DNA of 14,315 nucleotides from Oscillospiraceae bacterium (GTDB taxonomy: Bacteria > Bacillota_A > Clostridia > Oscillospirales > CAG-272), in contig SVSF01000044.1 in assembly GCA_015064425.1 (NCBI GenBank), positions 1 through 14,315 on the forward strand. The letters are read 5' to 3'. A model generated the notes under the pieces. It saw only the letters and a program-made list of their open reading frames with translations, did not search any database and was not told the origin of the DNA. Positions 6,524 through 14,166 of the stretch are shown here, piece after piece. Position 1 is the stretch's first letter. Each line of letters begins with the position of its first letter. The translations under genes were made by a program, and so were the position numbers.

Positions 6524-8080
6524 ATGGGACCACTTGAAATTGTTCTTATTAGTGCACTTGCCTCCGGTATCGTATTTCTTGTTATAGGAGTTATCGTCGG
6601 TATAGCTTACCGCAAAAAGGTTGCAGAAGCAGAGATAGGCTCTGCCGAGCAGGAAGCGAAGCGAATAATCGACGAGGGCATCAAACTCGCAGAAACCAAG
6701 AAAAAAGAGGCCTTGATCGAGGCAAAGGAGGAGATACTTCGTTCGCGCAATGAAGCCGAAAAGGAAATTAAAGAGCGCAGAAACGAGGTTTCCAGACTTG
6801 AGAGAAGAGCCGTTGCGAAAGAGGAAAACCTTGAACGCAAAATGGAATCTCTTGAGAAAAAGGAAGAGACACTTAATAAGAAGATCAAAGAGAATTCCGA
6901 TCTGAACGAGGAGATCGCTCAGATCAAACAGCAACAGCTTGAACAGCTGGAGAAGATCTCCGGATTATCCATCGAAGAAGCCAAGAGAGAGCTTGTGGAA
7001 AAGATCGAGGGAGAAGCTAAGCACGAGGCTGCATTAAAGATAGCCGAATACGAAGCTCAGCTTAAGGATGAGGCGGAAGAAAAAGCACGCAACATTATCT
7101 CTCAGGCGATCCAGCGCTGTGCAGCGGATCACGTATCCGAGGTGACGGTGTCCACCGTAAGCTTGCCTAACGATGATATGAAGGGCAGGATCATAGGAAG
7201 AGAAGGAAGAAATATCAGAGCCATCGAAACACTTACGGGTGTCGATCTTATTATTGACGATACACCCGAAGCTATTACGATATCAAGCTTTGATCCCGTA
7301 AGAAGAGAGATAGCAAGACTTTCTCTCGAAAAACTGATCTCTGACGGAAGAATACACCCGTCGAGGATCGAAGAGACCGTTGAGAAGTCCCGCAAGGAAG
7401 TTGATACAATTATCAAGCAGGCGGGAGAGAAAGCTACCTTTGACGTGGGAATCCACGGTATAAACGGAGAGCTTGTAAAACTTCTCGGAAGACTCAAATA
7501 CCGTACAAGCTACGGACAGAACGTACTTATCCATTCTATTGAAGTTGCTCATCTGGCGGGAGTTATAGCAGCCGAGCTCGGCGTAGACGTAACTCTTGCA
7601 AAACGCGCGGGACTTTTACACGACATAGGCAAAGCGCTTACGTCTGAGGTGGAAGGTTCACACGTACAGATAGGCGTTGACGTTGCAAGAAAGTATAAAG
7701 AAAACAAAGAGATCGTTCACGCGATCGAGGCACATCACGGAGACGTGGAGCCTCACTCGATAATTGCCGTAATAGTACAGGCTGCAGACGCTATTTCAGC
7801 TGCGAGACCCGGTGCTCGCCGCGAAGATCTTGAAAACTATATCAAGCGTTTACAGAAGCTTGAGGAGATCGCAAATGAATTCCAGGGCGTTGAAAGATCC
7901 TTTGCTATACAGGCAGGCCGCGAGATACGCATAATGGTTAAGCCCGAAGAGGTAAACGACCAGGAAATGGTTCTTGTTGCACGCGAGATCGTAAGCAAGA
8001 TCGAAAGCACGCTTGAATATCCCGGACAAATAAAGGTTCATCTTATCCGCGAGAGCAGAGCGATAGATTTTGCCAAGTAA
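6524..8080 (+). CDS. rny: Ribonuclease Y
   Basis: This 518-residue protein is full length (B. subtilis RNase Y is 520). It is a membrane-anchored endoribonuclease that initiates mRNA decay in Bacillota. The order of parts is: one N-terminal transmembrane helix (about 5-28), a long charged coiled coil (about 30-190) rich in EAKRxIDE/KKKEA heptads, a KH RNA-binding domain with [15 protein letters not shown] (221-235), then the HD domain. H366-D367 in LLHDIGK are the metal-binding pair, and EAHHGD (402-407) is a further HD-domain motif. The C-terminus [21 protein letters not shown] is nearly identical to other Clostridia. It is transcribed from its own promoter with a perfect Shine-Dalgarno, which fits a highly expressed protein. 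ymdB follows, as in B. subtilis. Confidence 0.99.
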   Translation: MGPLEIVLISALASGIVFLVIGVIVGIAYRKKVAEAEIGSAEQEAKRIIDEGIKLAETKKKEALIEAKEEILRSRNEAEKEIKERRNEVSRLERRAVAKEENLERKMESLEKKEETLNKKIKENSDLNEEIAQIKQQQLEQLEKISGLSIEEAKRELVEKIEGEAKHEAALKIAEYEAQLKDEAEEKARNIISQAIQRCAADHVSEVTVSTVSLPNDDMKGRIIGREGRNIRAIETLTGVDLIIDDTPEAITISSFDPVRREIARLSLEKLISDGRIHPSRIEETVEKSRKEVDTIIKQAGEKATFDVGIHGINGELVKLLGRLKYRTSYGQNVLIHSIEVAHLAGVIAAELGVDVTLAKRAGLLHDIGKALTSEVEGSHVQIGVDVARKYKENKEIVHAIEAHHGDVEPHSIIAVIVQAADAISAARPGARREDLENYIKRLQKLEEIANEFQGVERSFAIQAGREIRIMVKPEEVNDQEMVLVAREIVSKIESTLEYPGQIKVHLIRESRAIDFAK

Positions 8081-8199
8081 CTCAAGTGATTGATATATAT
8101 AGATATAGAACTACTGTGAATTACACAAGGACGGAAATGTCCGTGATATATATTTATATTTATTATGGTTACAGAGGCCCTTACAGGGCTTAAGAAAGT
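8081..8199 (+). other. rny-ymdB spacer with two small hairpins, AT-rich
   Basis: This part of the spacer has no coding potential that I can support. It holds two short inverted repeats: ACGGA/TCCGT (8131-8144, 4-nt loop) and AGGCCCT/AGGGCTT (8175-8191, 3-nt loop, one G-U pair). An AT-only stretch (8146-8164) lies between them. Together with the large hairpin that follows it could be a structured 3' UTR or a small RNA. No riboswitch class is recognisable to me. Confidence 0.4.
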
Positions 8200-8238
8200 C
8201 ACAGGGGACAGAACTTCGGTTTTGTTCCCTGTGCTTTT
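8200..8238 (+). terminator. UUCG-capped hairpin after rny
   Basis: A 15-bp stem (two G-U pairs) runs from CACAGGGG (8200-8207) to CCCTGTG (8227-8233), closed by a C(UUCG)G tetraloop at 8215-8218. CTTTTAAT follows, so the T-tract is short. It is best read as the rny terminator, possibly leaky, because the ymdB ATG lies only 41 nt beyond the stem and no clear promoter intervenes. A processing or stability hairpin is the alternative. Confidence 0.65.
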
Positions 8239-8274
8239 AATACGAAGCAGACCGTGAAAGGAAAGGATTTGCCA

Positions 8275-9060
8275 ATGCTTAACAGTACTCTTAAGATATT
8301 AACGATAGGAGATATAGTGGGTCCCGAGGCTACCGACTATCTTTGCTCGAAGCTTTGGAAGCTCAGAGAAGAGACGGAAGCTGATCTTGTTGTTGCCAAC
8401 GGAGAAAACGCAAGTGCGGGCAACGGAATAGATCCTGCATCAGCCGACAGTCTTTTCAAGGCAGGGGTGGATGTTATAACGGGAGGAAATCACAGCTGGC
8501 AGAAAAAGGCAATATATTCCTATATCGAGAACTGTTCTTCTCTTCTTCGCCCTGCAAATTATCCCGGAAGAGACCCGGGAAACGGGCACGTTATCAAGGA
8601 AGCAAAGGGCTATAGGATCCTTGTAATGAATATTATGGGTACGGTGTTTATGGAGCCTCTTGCAAATCCCTTTGATACGGCAGACAGAATACTTGCGGAG
8701 GAAAAGGGAAAGTACGATATTGCGGTACTTGATATACATGCGGAAGCTACTTCCGAAAAGATAGCTCTTGCAAACTATCTTGACGGAAGAGTAAACCTTG
8801 TGTTCGGCACACATACTCACGTGCCTACGGCAGATCTGAAGATACTTAAGGGCGGCACGGGTTACGTTACGGATCTCGGAATGTGCGGTCCTCGGGATTC
8901 TGTCTTGGGAATAAGACCCGAAATAATTATTGAACGCTTCAGAACAAAGATGCCCGGAAGATTTGATCTTGCACAGGGTGAGCTTGAAACGGGAGCAGCA
9001 CTGTTTACTCTCGATCCCTCGTCGGGCAGAACTCTCAACATCGAAAGAATATATTTTTAA
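8275..9060 (+). CDS. ymdB: YmdB-family metallophosphoesterase
   Basis: I call 261 residues from ATG 8275, preceded at 7 nt by AGGAAAGGA (8259-8267). An in-frame GTG at 8254 would lie upstream of that site and is unlikely. The family hydrolyses cyclic nucleotides (2',3'-cNMP and 3',5'-cAMP in tested members) and in B. subtilis affects biofilm and sporulation decisions. The dinuclear metal ligands are all present: D13 (GDIVG), E44 and N45 (GENASAGNG), N72 and H73 (GGNH), H155 (DIHAEATSEK), H180 and H182 (GTHTHVPTAD). RPANYP (92-97) and GMCGPRDSVLG (202-212) are typical. One difference is Q76 in GNHSWQ, where relatives usually have Asp. The rny-ymdB order is conserved across Bacillota, linking it to RNA turnover. 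Confidence 0.96.
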   Translation: MLNSTLKILTIGDIVGPEATDYLCSKLWKLREETEADLVVANGENASAGNGIDPASADSLFKAGVDVITGGNHSWQKKAIYSYIENCSSLLRPANYPGRDPGNGHVIKEAKGYRILVMNIMGTVFMEPLANPFDTADRILAEEKGKYDIAVLDIHAEATSEKIALANYLDGRVNLVFGTHTHVPTADLKILKGGTGYVTDLGMCGPRDSVLGIRPEIIIERFRTKMPGRFDLAQGELETGAALFTLDPSSGRTLNIERIYF

Positions 9061-9061
9061 T

Positions 9062-9098
9062 AAAAAAGATCGGACAGAGTGCTCTGCCCGATTTTTTT
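9062..9098 (+). terminator. Intrinsic terminator after ymdB
   Basis: The stem ATCGG-a-CAGA / TCTG...CCGAT (9069-9092, one internal mismatch, tight loop) is followed by seven T residues (9092-9098) and preceded by a run of A. It starts only a few bases after the ymdB stop and marks the end of the rny-ymdB unit. Confidence 0.9.
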
Positions 9099-9108
9099 AA
9101 ATATAATG

Positions 9109-9137
9109 TTGTATATTTCTTCAATAAATGATATAAT
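9109..9137 (+). promoter_or_regulatory. Promoter of the walJ-rlmH-mnmG-rsmG-suf operon
   Basis: TATAAT (9132-9137) is preceded by TGA, giving an extended -10 (TGATATAAT). TTGTAT (9109-9114), 17 nt upstream, is a weak -35. The start would be near 9144. The leader holds a small possible stem, GACAA (9146-9150) with TTGTC (9164-9168), directly before the GGAGG (9169-9173) of the first gene. Confidence 0.65.
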
Positions 9138-9182
9138 GATACGTTGACAAGGAATCGCCTGTTTTGTCGGAGGTAATAAATT

Positions 9183-9539
9183 TTGAAAGAGAAAAAACAG
9201 ATCTCAGGTAAGCTGAAAGAAATGGTCTTGCTTTTGACTTTGACGGTGCTTTTTGCCGTGATATATCAGATCGCCATGAGATCTTACATATACTATGCGG
9301 TACACCTTTACAGCATAGGAGCAAGCATACTTATAGTAATATTCTTTTTTATGAACGGAGGCTTTTCAAAAGATATGCCCCAAAGAGACCGTCTCCCCGA
9401 CGAGTGGGACGAAGAAAAAAAGACTTCGTTTTTGGAAAAACTCGCAAAGAGAAAGAAAAAGGCGAGAAAGCTTTTGTTTGTGATCTTCCCTCTCTTAATT
9501 TCTCTGCTTATAGATTGTGTTGTTGTGTTTTTTTTCTGA
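9183..9539 (+). CDS. Small membrane protein of unknown function (3 predicted helices)
   Basis: This 118-residue protein is not one I recognise. The start is TTG at 9183, chosen because GGAGG (9169-9173) lies 9 nt upstream and no better start exists. Hydrophobic helices are visible at about 14-32 (MVLLLTLTVLFAVIYQIAM), 36-58 (IYYAVHLYSIGASILIVIFFFMN) and 97-118 (LLFVIFPLLISLLIDCVVVFFF). Between the second and third is a soluble stretch (59-96) with an acidic PDEWDEEKK and a very basic KRKKKARK next to the last helix. By the positive-inside rule the loop should face the cytoplasm. It is first in the operon, 9 bp before walJ. The tight context and strong translation site argue that it is real and expressed. 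A role in envelope or RNA-modification biology cannot be read from the sequence. Confidence 0.8.
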   Translation: MKEKKQISGKLKEMVLLLTLTVLFAVIYQIAMRSYIYYAVHLYSIGASILIVIFFFMNGGFSKDMPQRDRLPDEWDEEKKTSFLEKLAKRKKKARKLLFVIFPLLISLLIDCVVVFFF

Positions 9540-9548
9540 GAGGTACCA

Positions 9549-10331
9549 ATGAGCAAGGGATTTGAAATATATACGCTTTTCTCAGGTTCGTCGGGAAATT
9601 CCGTATACATAAACTGCGACGGAGAGTCCGTGCTTATCGATATAGGAATGTCGGCAAAGGCGGCTTCCGATGCTCTTTTGAACATAGGGTCATCGGCAGA
9701 GGAGATATCGGCCGTGTTCGTTACTCACGAGCATTCGGACCATATAAAAGGGATACCGGTATTCACAAAAAAAGGAGATATTCCCGTGCACGTGGCGAGA
9801 GCGTCCTACGAAGCAAGTCCGCTCTCGGCAGACGGAAAAGGTAGATATGTTATCCATGAGCCCGTTTTCTCGGAAGAAATAGGAAATATGAGGATAAGCT
9901 CTTTCGTCACTCCCCACGACAGCGAGATGAGCTTAGGATATATTATAGAGACACCCTACGGAACCGCAGGTGTGGCAACCGATATGGGATATATGACAAA
10001 GGGGGTGTACGAGCGCATAAGGGAATGCAAATACCTTATACTTGAATCAAATTACGATGAAGGAATGCTTATAAACGGGCCGTATCCCAGATATTTGAAA
10101 AAAAGGATCTTTTCAAACAGAGGACATATGTCCAACGATGCCTGCGCGGAGACCGTTTGGCATCTCGCTTCGGAAAAGACCGAAAAGATAATGCTTGCCC
10201 ATCTGAGCCTTGAAAACAACAGCCCTTCCCTTGCTTTGGACTGCTCGGCAAGAGCTTTGGATGAAAAGGGTCTTTCGGGCCGTACGGAGCTTAAGGTGGC
10301 TCAAAGGTTGGTCCCCACGAAATTTATTTGA
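9549..10331 (+). CDS. walJ: MBL-fold metallohydrolase WalJ/YycJ
   Basis: This 260-residue protein is normal for the YycJ family. The metallo-beta-lactamase fold starts with FSGSSGNS (11-18), followed by the metal motif HEHSDH (60-65). D145 in ATDMG is the bridging aspartate, and H208 in LAHLSLENNSP is the last metal ligand. LESNYD (165-170) and RGHMSN (191-196) are family hallmarks. B. subtilis YycJ has been reported as an exonuclease involved in mismatch repair, and the family is linked to the WalRK cell-wall regulon, often lying beside walRK and rlmH. Here walRK are absent and rlmH follows 13 bp after the stop, so only part of that arrangement is kept. The ATG has GAGAGG upstream overlapping the previous stop. 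Confidence 0.93.
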   Translation: MSKGFEIYTLFSGSSGNSVYINCDGESVLIDIGMSAKAASDALLNIGSSAEEISAVFVTHEHSDHIKGIPVFTKKGDIPVHVARASYEASPLSADGKGRYVIHEPVFSEEIGNMRISSFVTPHDSEMSLGYIIETPYGTAGVATDMGYMTKGVYERIRECKYLILESNYDEGMLINGPYPRYLKKRIFSNRGHMSNDACAETVWHLASEKTEKIMLAHLSLENNSPSLALDCSARALDEKGLSGRTELKVAQRLVPTKFI

Positions 10332-10344
10332 ACGGAGAATAATT

Positions 10345-10764
10345 TTGACAGTACATATAATCTGCACGGGCACTTTGAAAGAGAGCTATCTGAGAGATGC
10401 TATGAAGGAATATGAAAAAAGACTCGGGGCATATTGTAAATTCAAGGTGTCGGAAGTTGACGAAAATAAAATGCTTGAAGCTCTTCCCAAAAAGGGATAC
10501 AATATTGCTCTGTGTATAGAGGGAAAACAGCTTTCCTCCGAAGAACTTGCGGATAAGATGGAAAGCCTTCCTACGGCGGGCTATTCGGATATTTCTTTCG
10601 TAATAGGTGCGTCTGACGGTCTTGATGAAAAGGTGAAGGCGGCATGCAATATGAGACTTTCCTTCTCTAAAATGACCTTCCCGCATCAGCTTATGAGAGT
10701 TATACTTGCTGAGCAGATTTACAGAGCCTTTACCATTATAAATAACGGAAAGTATCACAAGTGA
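10345..10764 (+). CDS. rlmH: 23S rRNA (pseudouridine-1915 N3) methyltransferase RlmH
   Basis: I call 139 residues starting at TTG 10345, with GGAG (10334-10337) 7 nt upstream. Translation from this codon begins with the family N-terminus, TVHIICTGTLKESYLRDAMKEYEKRL. The open frame extends 45 codons further into walJ, but that part is unlike RlmH. RlmH is a SPOUT-class methyltransferase that uses SAM to methylate pseudouridine 1915 in helix 69 of 23S rRNA on assembled ribosomes. The trefoil-knot SAM loop appears as FVIGASDGL. The C-terminus SFSKMTFPHQLMRVILAEQIYRA...YHK is nearly invariant in the family. B. subtilis RlmH has 159 residues; this one is about 20 shorter, with the loss in the variable stretch after the N-terminal strands. 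Confidence 0.95.
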   Translation: MTVHIICTGTLKESYLRDAMKEYEKRLGAYCKFKVSEVDENKMLEALPKKGYNIALCIEGKQLSSEELADKMESLPTAGYSDISFVIGASDGLDEKVKAACNMRLSFSKMTFPHQLMRVILAEQIYRAFTIINNGKYHK

Positions 10765-10776
10765 TACGGAGGATAT

Positions 10777-12672
10777 ATGATCGGAGATTACAGAAAAACT
10801 AAGGTGGCGGTCGTCGGTGCGGGACACGCGGGGATAGAAGCTGCTCTCGCCTGTGCGAGAATGGGTATTGACACTGTGCTTTTCACTCTGTCTCTTGACT
10901 GCCTTGCCAATATGCCCTGTAACCCCTCTATCGGAGGCACGGGAAAAGGGCACCTGGTATATGAAATAGATGCTCTGGGAGGAGAGATGGGTGTTGCGGC
11001 AGATGCCGTGACTCTTCAGAGCCGCACGCTCAATTTGGGCAAAGGCCCTGCGGTCCACTCCAAGAGGATCCAGGCGGACAGAATGAAATATCACGCTTAT
11101 ATGAAAAACGTGATAGAAAACACAAAAAATCTCCGCCTTGTTCAGAGCGAGATAACCGATATAAAGTGTGAGATAGGCGAGGACGGCAAAAAACGGGTAT
11201 GCGGAGTAGTGACAAGACTGGGCGCCGTATGGTCGGCGGAGGCTGTCATAATATCTACGGGAACGTATCTCGGAGGCAGAGTTATAGTGGGAGAAGCGGC
11301 GTATCCGTCCGGACCTGACGGTTCTCTTGCGGCAACGGAGCTTACAAGATCTCTCATAAGAGAGGGAGTAAGTATAATGAGATTTAAAACGGGTACCCCG
11401 CCTCGTGTCCATATGGACAGTATAGATTATTCAAAGCTTGAGCTTCAGCCGGGAGAGGACGAGGTGTTCCCCTATTCCTGGCGAACAGATGCAAAGGAGC
11501 TCAGAGCGCGGGAGCAGATGCCTTGCTATATAGCTTATACAAATGCCAAGACACACGAAATAATAAGAAACAATCTGGACAAGTCACCTCTTTATAACGG
11601 GGTCATACACGGTACGGGACCCAGATACTGTCCCAGTATCGAGGATAAGGTGGTGCGATTCTCCGATAAGGAAAGGCATCAGCTTTTTGTGGAGCCCATG
11701 GGAGACGACACCAAGGAAATGTATATACAGGGCTTCAGCTCTTCTCTTCCGGAGGATGTTCAGCTTGAGATGCTTCACTCCATAGAGGGATTTGAAAATG
11801 CCCTTGTTATGAGAGTTGCCTATGCTATTGAGTACGACTGCGCAGATCCCCTTCAGCTCTACCCAAGTCTCGAATTCAAGGAGATATCGGGACTCTACGG
11901 AGCGGGACAGTTCAACGGAAGCTCAGGATATGAGGAAGCTGCAGCTCAGGGACTTATAGCCGGAATAAATGCTGCTTTGAAGATAAAAGGGGAAGCCCCT
12001 TTCACTCTCAGCCGGGACAGCTCGTATATCGGTACTCTTATTGATGACCTTGTTACCAAAGGAACGAACGAACCCTACCGTATAATGACCTCGAGAAGTG
12101 AATACCGTCTGCTCTTAAGGCAGGACAATGCGGATCTTCGTCTTAAGGAAAAGGGTTATGCTCTCGGGCTTATAAGTCACGAAAATTATCTTGCTTTTAA
12201 AAAGAAGTATGAGCTTGTGGAAGAAGAAAAAAAGCGTGCCGAAAAACTCGTTGTGGCTCCCGGCAGGGAGATAAACGAGCTTCTTGAAAAATGCGGCACT
12301 GCCCCGCTTTCTACGGGAGCAAAGCTTGCGGATCTCATAAGAAGACCCCAGCTTTCATATAAGCTTCTTGCGGAAGCAGACAAAGACAGACCATCTCTTC
12401 CGGAGGAGATATTCCGCATAGCGGAGATAGAAATAAAGTATGCGGGATATATAGACCACCAGCTTGCCGACGTAAGAAAGGCAGAAAAGCTGAATTCAAA
12501 GATCCTTCCCTCCGACATAGATTACGGAGAAATAAAAGGCTTGCGACTTGAGGCAAGACAAAAACTGCAGAAAATAAGACCTTTGAATATCGGTCAGGCT
12601 TCCCGTATAAGCGGAGTGAGCCCTGCGGATATATCGGTTCTTATTATATATCTTGCGCAACACGGCGGATAA
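10777..12672 (+). CDS. mnmG: tRNA uridine-5-carboxymethylaminomethyl modification enzyme MnmG (GidA)
   Basis: This 631-residue protein is normal length. With MnmE it installs the cmnm5/nm5 group on the wobble uridine of tRNAs using FAD, methylene-tetrahydrofolate and glycine or ammonium. The N-terminal dinucleotide fold carries GAGHAGIEAA (14-23). CNPSIGGTGKGHL (48-60) contains one conserved Cys, and GPRYCPSIEDK (281-291) is the family signature with the second, C285. KGPAVHSKRIQADR (89-102) matches Clostridia versions rather than the E. coli KGPAVRATRAQADR form. The helical C-terminus (IDYGEIKGLRLEARQKL...RISGVSPADISVLIIYL) binds MnmE in characterised enzymes. CGGAGGA precedes the ATG. mnmE, frequently adjacent, is not in the window. 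Confidence 0.99.
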   Translation: MIGDYRKTKVAVVGAGHAGIEAALACARMGIDTVLFTLSLDCLANMPCNPSIGGTGKGHLVYEIDALGGEMGVAADAVTLQSRTLNLGKGPAVHSKRIQADRMKYHAYMKNVIENTKNLRLVQSEITDIKCEIGEDGKKRVCGVVTRLGAVWSAEAVIISTGTYLGGRVIVGEAAYPSGPDGSLAATELTRSLIREGVSIMRFKTGTPPRVHMDSIDYSKLELQPGEDEVFPYSWRTDAKELRAREQMPCYIAYTNAKTHEIIRNNLDKSPLYNGVIHGTGPRYCPSIEDKVVRFSDKERHQLFVEPMGDDTKEMYIQGFSSSLPEDVQLEMLHSIEGFENALVMRVAYAIEYDCADPLQLYPSLEFKEISGLYGAGQFNGSSGYEEAAAQGLIAGINAALKIKGEAPFTLSRDSSYIGTLIDDLVTKGTNEPYRIMTSRSEYRLLLRQDNADLRLKEKGYALGLISHENYLAFKKKYELVEEEKKRAEKLVVAPGREINELLEKCGTAPLSTGAKLADLIRRPQLSYKLLAEADKDRPSLPEEIFRIAEIEIKYAGYIDHQLADVRKAEKLNSKILPSDIDYGEIKGLRLEARQKLQKIRPLNIGQASRISGVSPADISVLIIYLAQHGG

Positions 12673-12681
12673 GGACGGAAT

Positions 12682-13407
12682 ATGGAAAAATTTAAAGAAA
12701 GCTTTCGGTATCTTATGGAGCAGAACGGCTTCAGCCGCTTCGCAGATGCCGAAACTGCGGAAAAATTTTATATACTTACGGAAAGGCTGAGGGAATTCAA
12801 CCGCAATACCAATATTACCGCTATCAAAAGCACGGAGGACTGCATAGTAAAACACTATGCGGACAGTCTGTCTGCGGAAGAGTTCGTACCCAAAGGAGCT
12901 TCTGTTATAGATATCGGGTGCGGAGGAGGCTTTCCTTCCATTCCCCTTGCGCTGGTGAGAGACGACATAAAAGTTCTTTCCGTAGACAGTGTGGGGAAAA
13001 AGCTTGCTTTTGTAGAGCTTATAAAAAAAGAATTCGGACTTGAAGGACTCGGGTTGAAGAACTGCCGAGCGGAGGAACTTGCAAAAGATCCTGCCCACAG
13101 AGAAAAGTACGGAGCAGTCACGGCAAGAGCCGTAGCTTCGCTCAACGTACTCTCGGAGCTTTGTCTGCCCTTTGCAAAAAAAGGAGCACCCTTTATAGCT
13201 ATGAAGGGACGAAACGCGGAAGATGAACTCAGCTCTTCTCTCTCTGCCATAGAAAAGCTGGGAGGACGCCTTGCGAAAACGGTTCCCGTTCCTCTTAAAA
13301 ACGGAGAGGAACGCTACGAACACAACATAATCATTATAGAAAAGATAAAAAACACAGACGGAAAGTATCCGAGGGCGTACGGGCAGATAGTTAGAAAGCC
13401 GCTGTAA
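12682..13407 (+). CDS. rsmG: 16S rRNA (guanine-527 N7) methyltransferase RsmG (GidB)
   Basis: This 241-residue protein is full length (B. subtilis RsmG is 239). It methylates G527 in the 530 loop of 16S rRNA using SAM; loss gives low-level streptomycin resistance in several bacteria. Family features appear in order: NITAI (44-48), KHYADS (57-62), the Rossmann SAM loop DIGCGGGFPSIPLA (77-90), the acidic D102 that should bind the SAM ribose, TARAVA in the middle, and the C-terminal RAYGQIVRKPL that matches the family's R-x-x-G-x-I-x-K-x-P-L ending. It begins 9 bp after mnmG, with AAGGACGG over the mnmG stop. The mnmG-rsmG order is ancient and conserved. Confidence 0.98.
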   Translation: MEKFKESFRYLMEQNGFSRFADAETAEKFYILTERLREFNRNTNITAIKSTEDCIVKHYADSLSAEEFVPKGASVIDIGCGGGFPSIPLALVRDDIKVLSVDSVGKKLAFVELIKKEFGLEGLGLKNCRAEELAKDPAHREKYGAVTARAVASLNVLSELCLPFAKKGAPFIAMKGRNAEDELSSSLSAIEKLGGRLAKTVPVPLKNGEERYEHNIIIIEKIKNTDGKYPRAYGQIVRKPL

Positions 13408-13424
13408 GTCCAAAAGGAGGAAAC

Positions 13425-14153
13425 ATGCTCGAACTTAAAAATATATGCTTCAGTGTCGACGGTGAAGGCGGAAGAAAGGATATACTCAAAGACGTGAGCC
13501 TTGTAGTGGAGGACGGATTTGTTGCCCTTACCGGACCTAACGGCGGAGGCAAATCCACTCTCGCAAAAATAATTGCGGGCATCTATAGACCCACGTCGGG
13601 AAAGATATATCTTGACGGAGAAGATATTACCGAACTTGATATTACGGAAAGGGCAAAAAAAGGAGTAAGCTTCGCTTTTCAGCAGCCCGTAAGGTTCAAG
13701 GGGATAACTGTAAAGGACCTTATATCCATGGCTTGCGGAAAGAACATTTCCGTGTCAGAGGCTTGCGAATATCTTTCTGAGGTTGGACTTTGTGCAAAAA
13801 ATTATATAAACAGAGAAGTAAACGCCAGCCTTTCCGGAGGTGAGCTCAAGAGAATAGAGATCGCTACAGTAATGGCAAGAGCCACGAAACTTTCTCTTTT
13901 TGACGAACCCGAAGCAGGAATAGACCTTTGGAGCTTTAACAACCTCATTAAGGTTTTTGAAAATCTTCATGATAAACTGGGAGGAACGGTATTCATTATC
14001 TCCCACCAGGAGAGGATACTCAATATAGCCGATAAGATAGTAGTTGTTGCCGATGGGAAAATCTCCGACATAGGAGTAAAGGAAGATATACTTCCCAAGC
14101 TCCTGGGGGGGACTAACCCCGTGTGCAGTACACTTGAAAGCAAAATTAACTGA
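13425..14153 (+). CDS. sufC: SufC-type ABC ATPase for Fe-S cluster assembly
   Basis: This 242-residue soluble ABC ATPase has the SufC layout: Walker A GPNGGGKST (37-45), tandem Q-loop glutamines Q86-Q87 in FAFQQPVRF, ABC signature LSGGE (136-140), Walker B LSLFDEPE (157-163 region, D160 and E161), D-loop AGIDLW, and switch H194 in SHQ. The text around the signature, INREVNASLSGGELKRIEIA, is characteristic of SufC and not of transporters. A strong AAAAGGAGG precedes the ATG. A SufB/SufD-like gene follows after 13 bp, giving the compact sufC-sufB order seen in anaerobes that carry a minimal SUF system. The last about 20 residues (LLGGTNPVCSTLESKIN) are variable. Confidence 0.92.
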   Translation: MLELKNICFSVDGEGGRKDILKDVSLVVEDGFVALTGPNGGGKSTLAKIIAGIYRPTSGKIYLDGEDITELDITERAKKGVSFAFQQPVRFKGITVKDLISMACGKNISVSEACEYLSEVGLCAKNYINREVNASLSGGELKRIEIATVMARATKLSLFDEPEAGIDLWSFNNLIKVFENLHDKLGGTVFIISHQERILNIADKIVVVADGKISDIGVKEDILPKLLGGTNPVCSTLESKIN

Positions 14154-14166
14154 GGAGGCGCGTGAC

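Noticed and set aside
6494..6934. - strand open frame rich in Leu/Phe facing the start of rny, resembling a membrane protein
   Set aside because: The hydrophobic look comes from reading the Glu/Lys-rich coiled-coil codons of rny backwards.
8170..8200. preQ1-I or guanidine-II riboswitch in the rny-ymdB spacer
   Set aside because: The short GC hairpin lacks the conserved loop and A-rich tail of preQ1-I, and there is no paired ACGR-loop arrangement for guanidine-II.
8254..8274. GTG start for ymdB at 8254
   Set aside because: The ribosome-binding site AGGAAAGGA lies downstream of it and fits the ATG at 8275.
10210..10344. Upstream extension of the rlmH frame into walJ
   Set aside because: The extra 45 codons are out of frame with walJ and do not resemble RlmH; GGAG fits the TTG at 10345.
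10324..11412. Long - strand open frame (362 codons) over rlmH and mnmG
   Set aside because: It lies opposite motif-rich rlmH and mnmG, with Arg/Ser/His-rich composition and no recognisable domain or start signal.
12496..13413. Long - strand open frame (305 codons) over mnmG and rsmG
   Set aside because: It is antisense to rsmG, whose motifs are complete. The composition is typical of a shadow frame.
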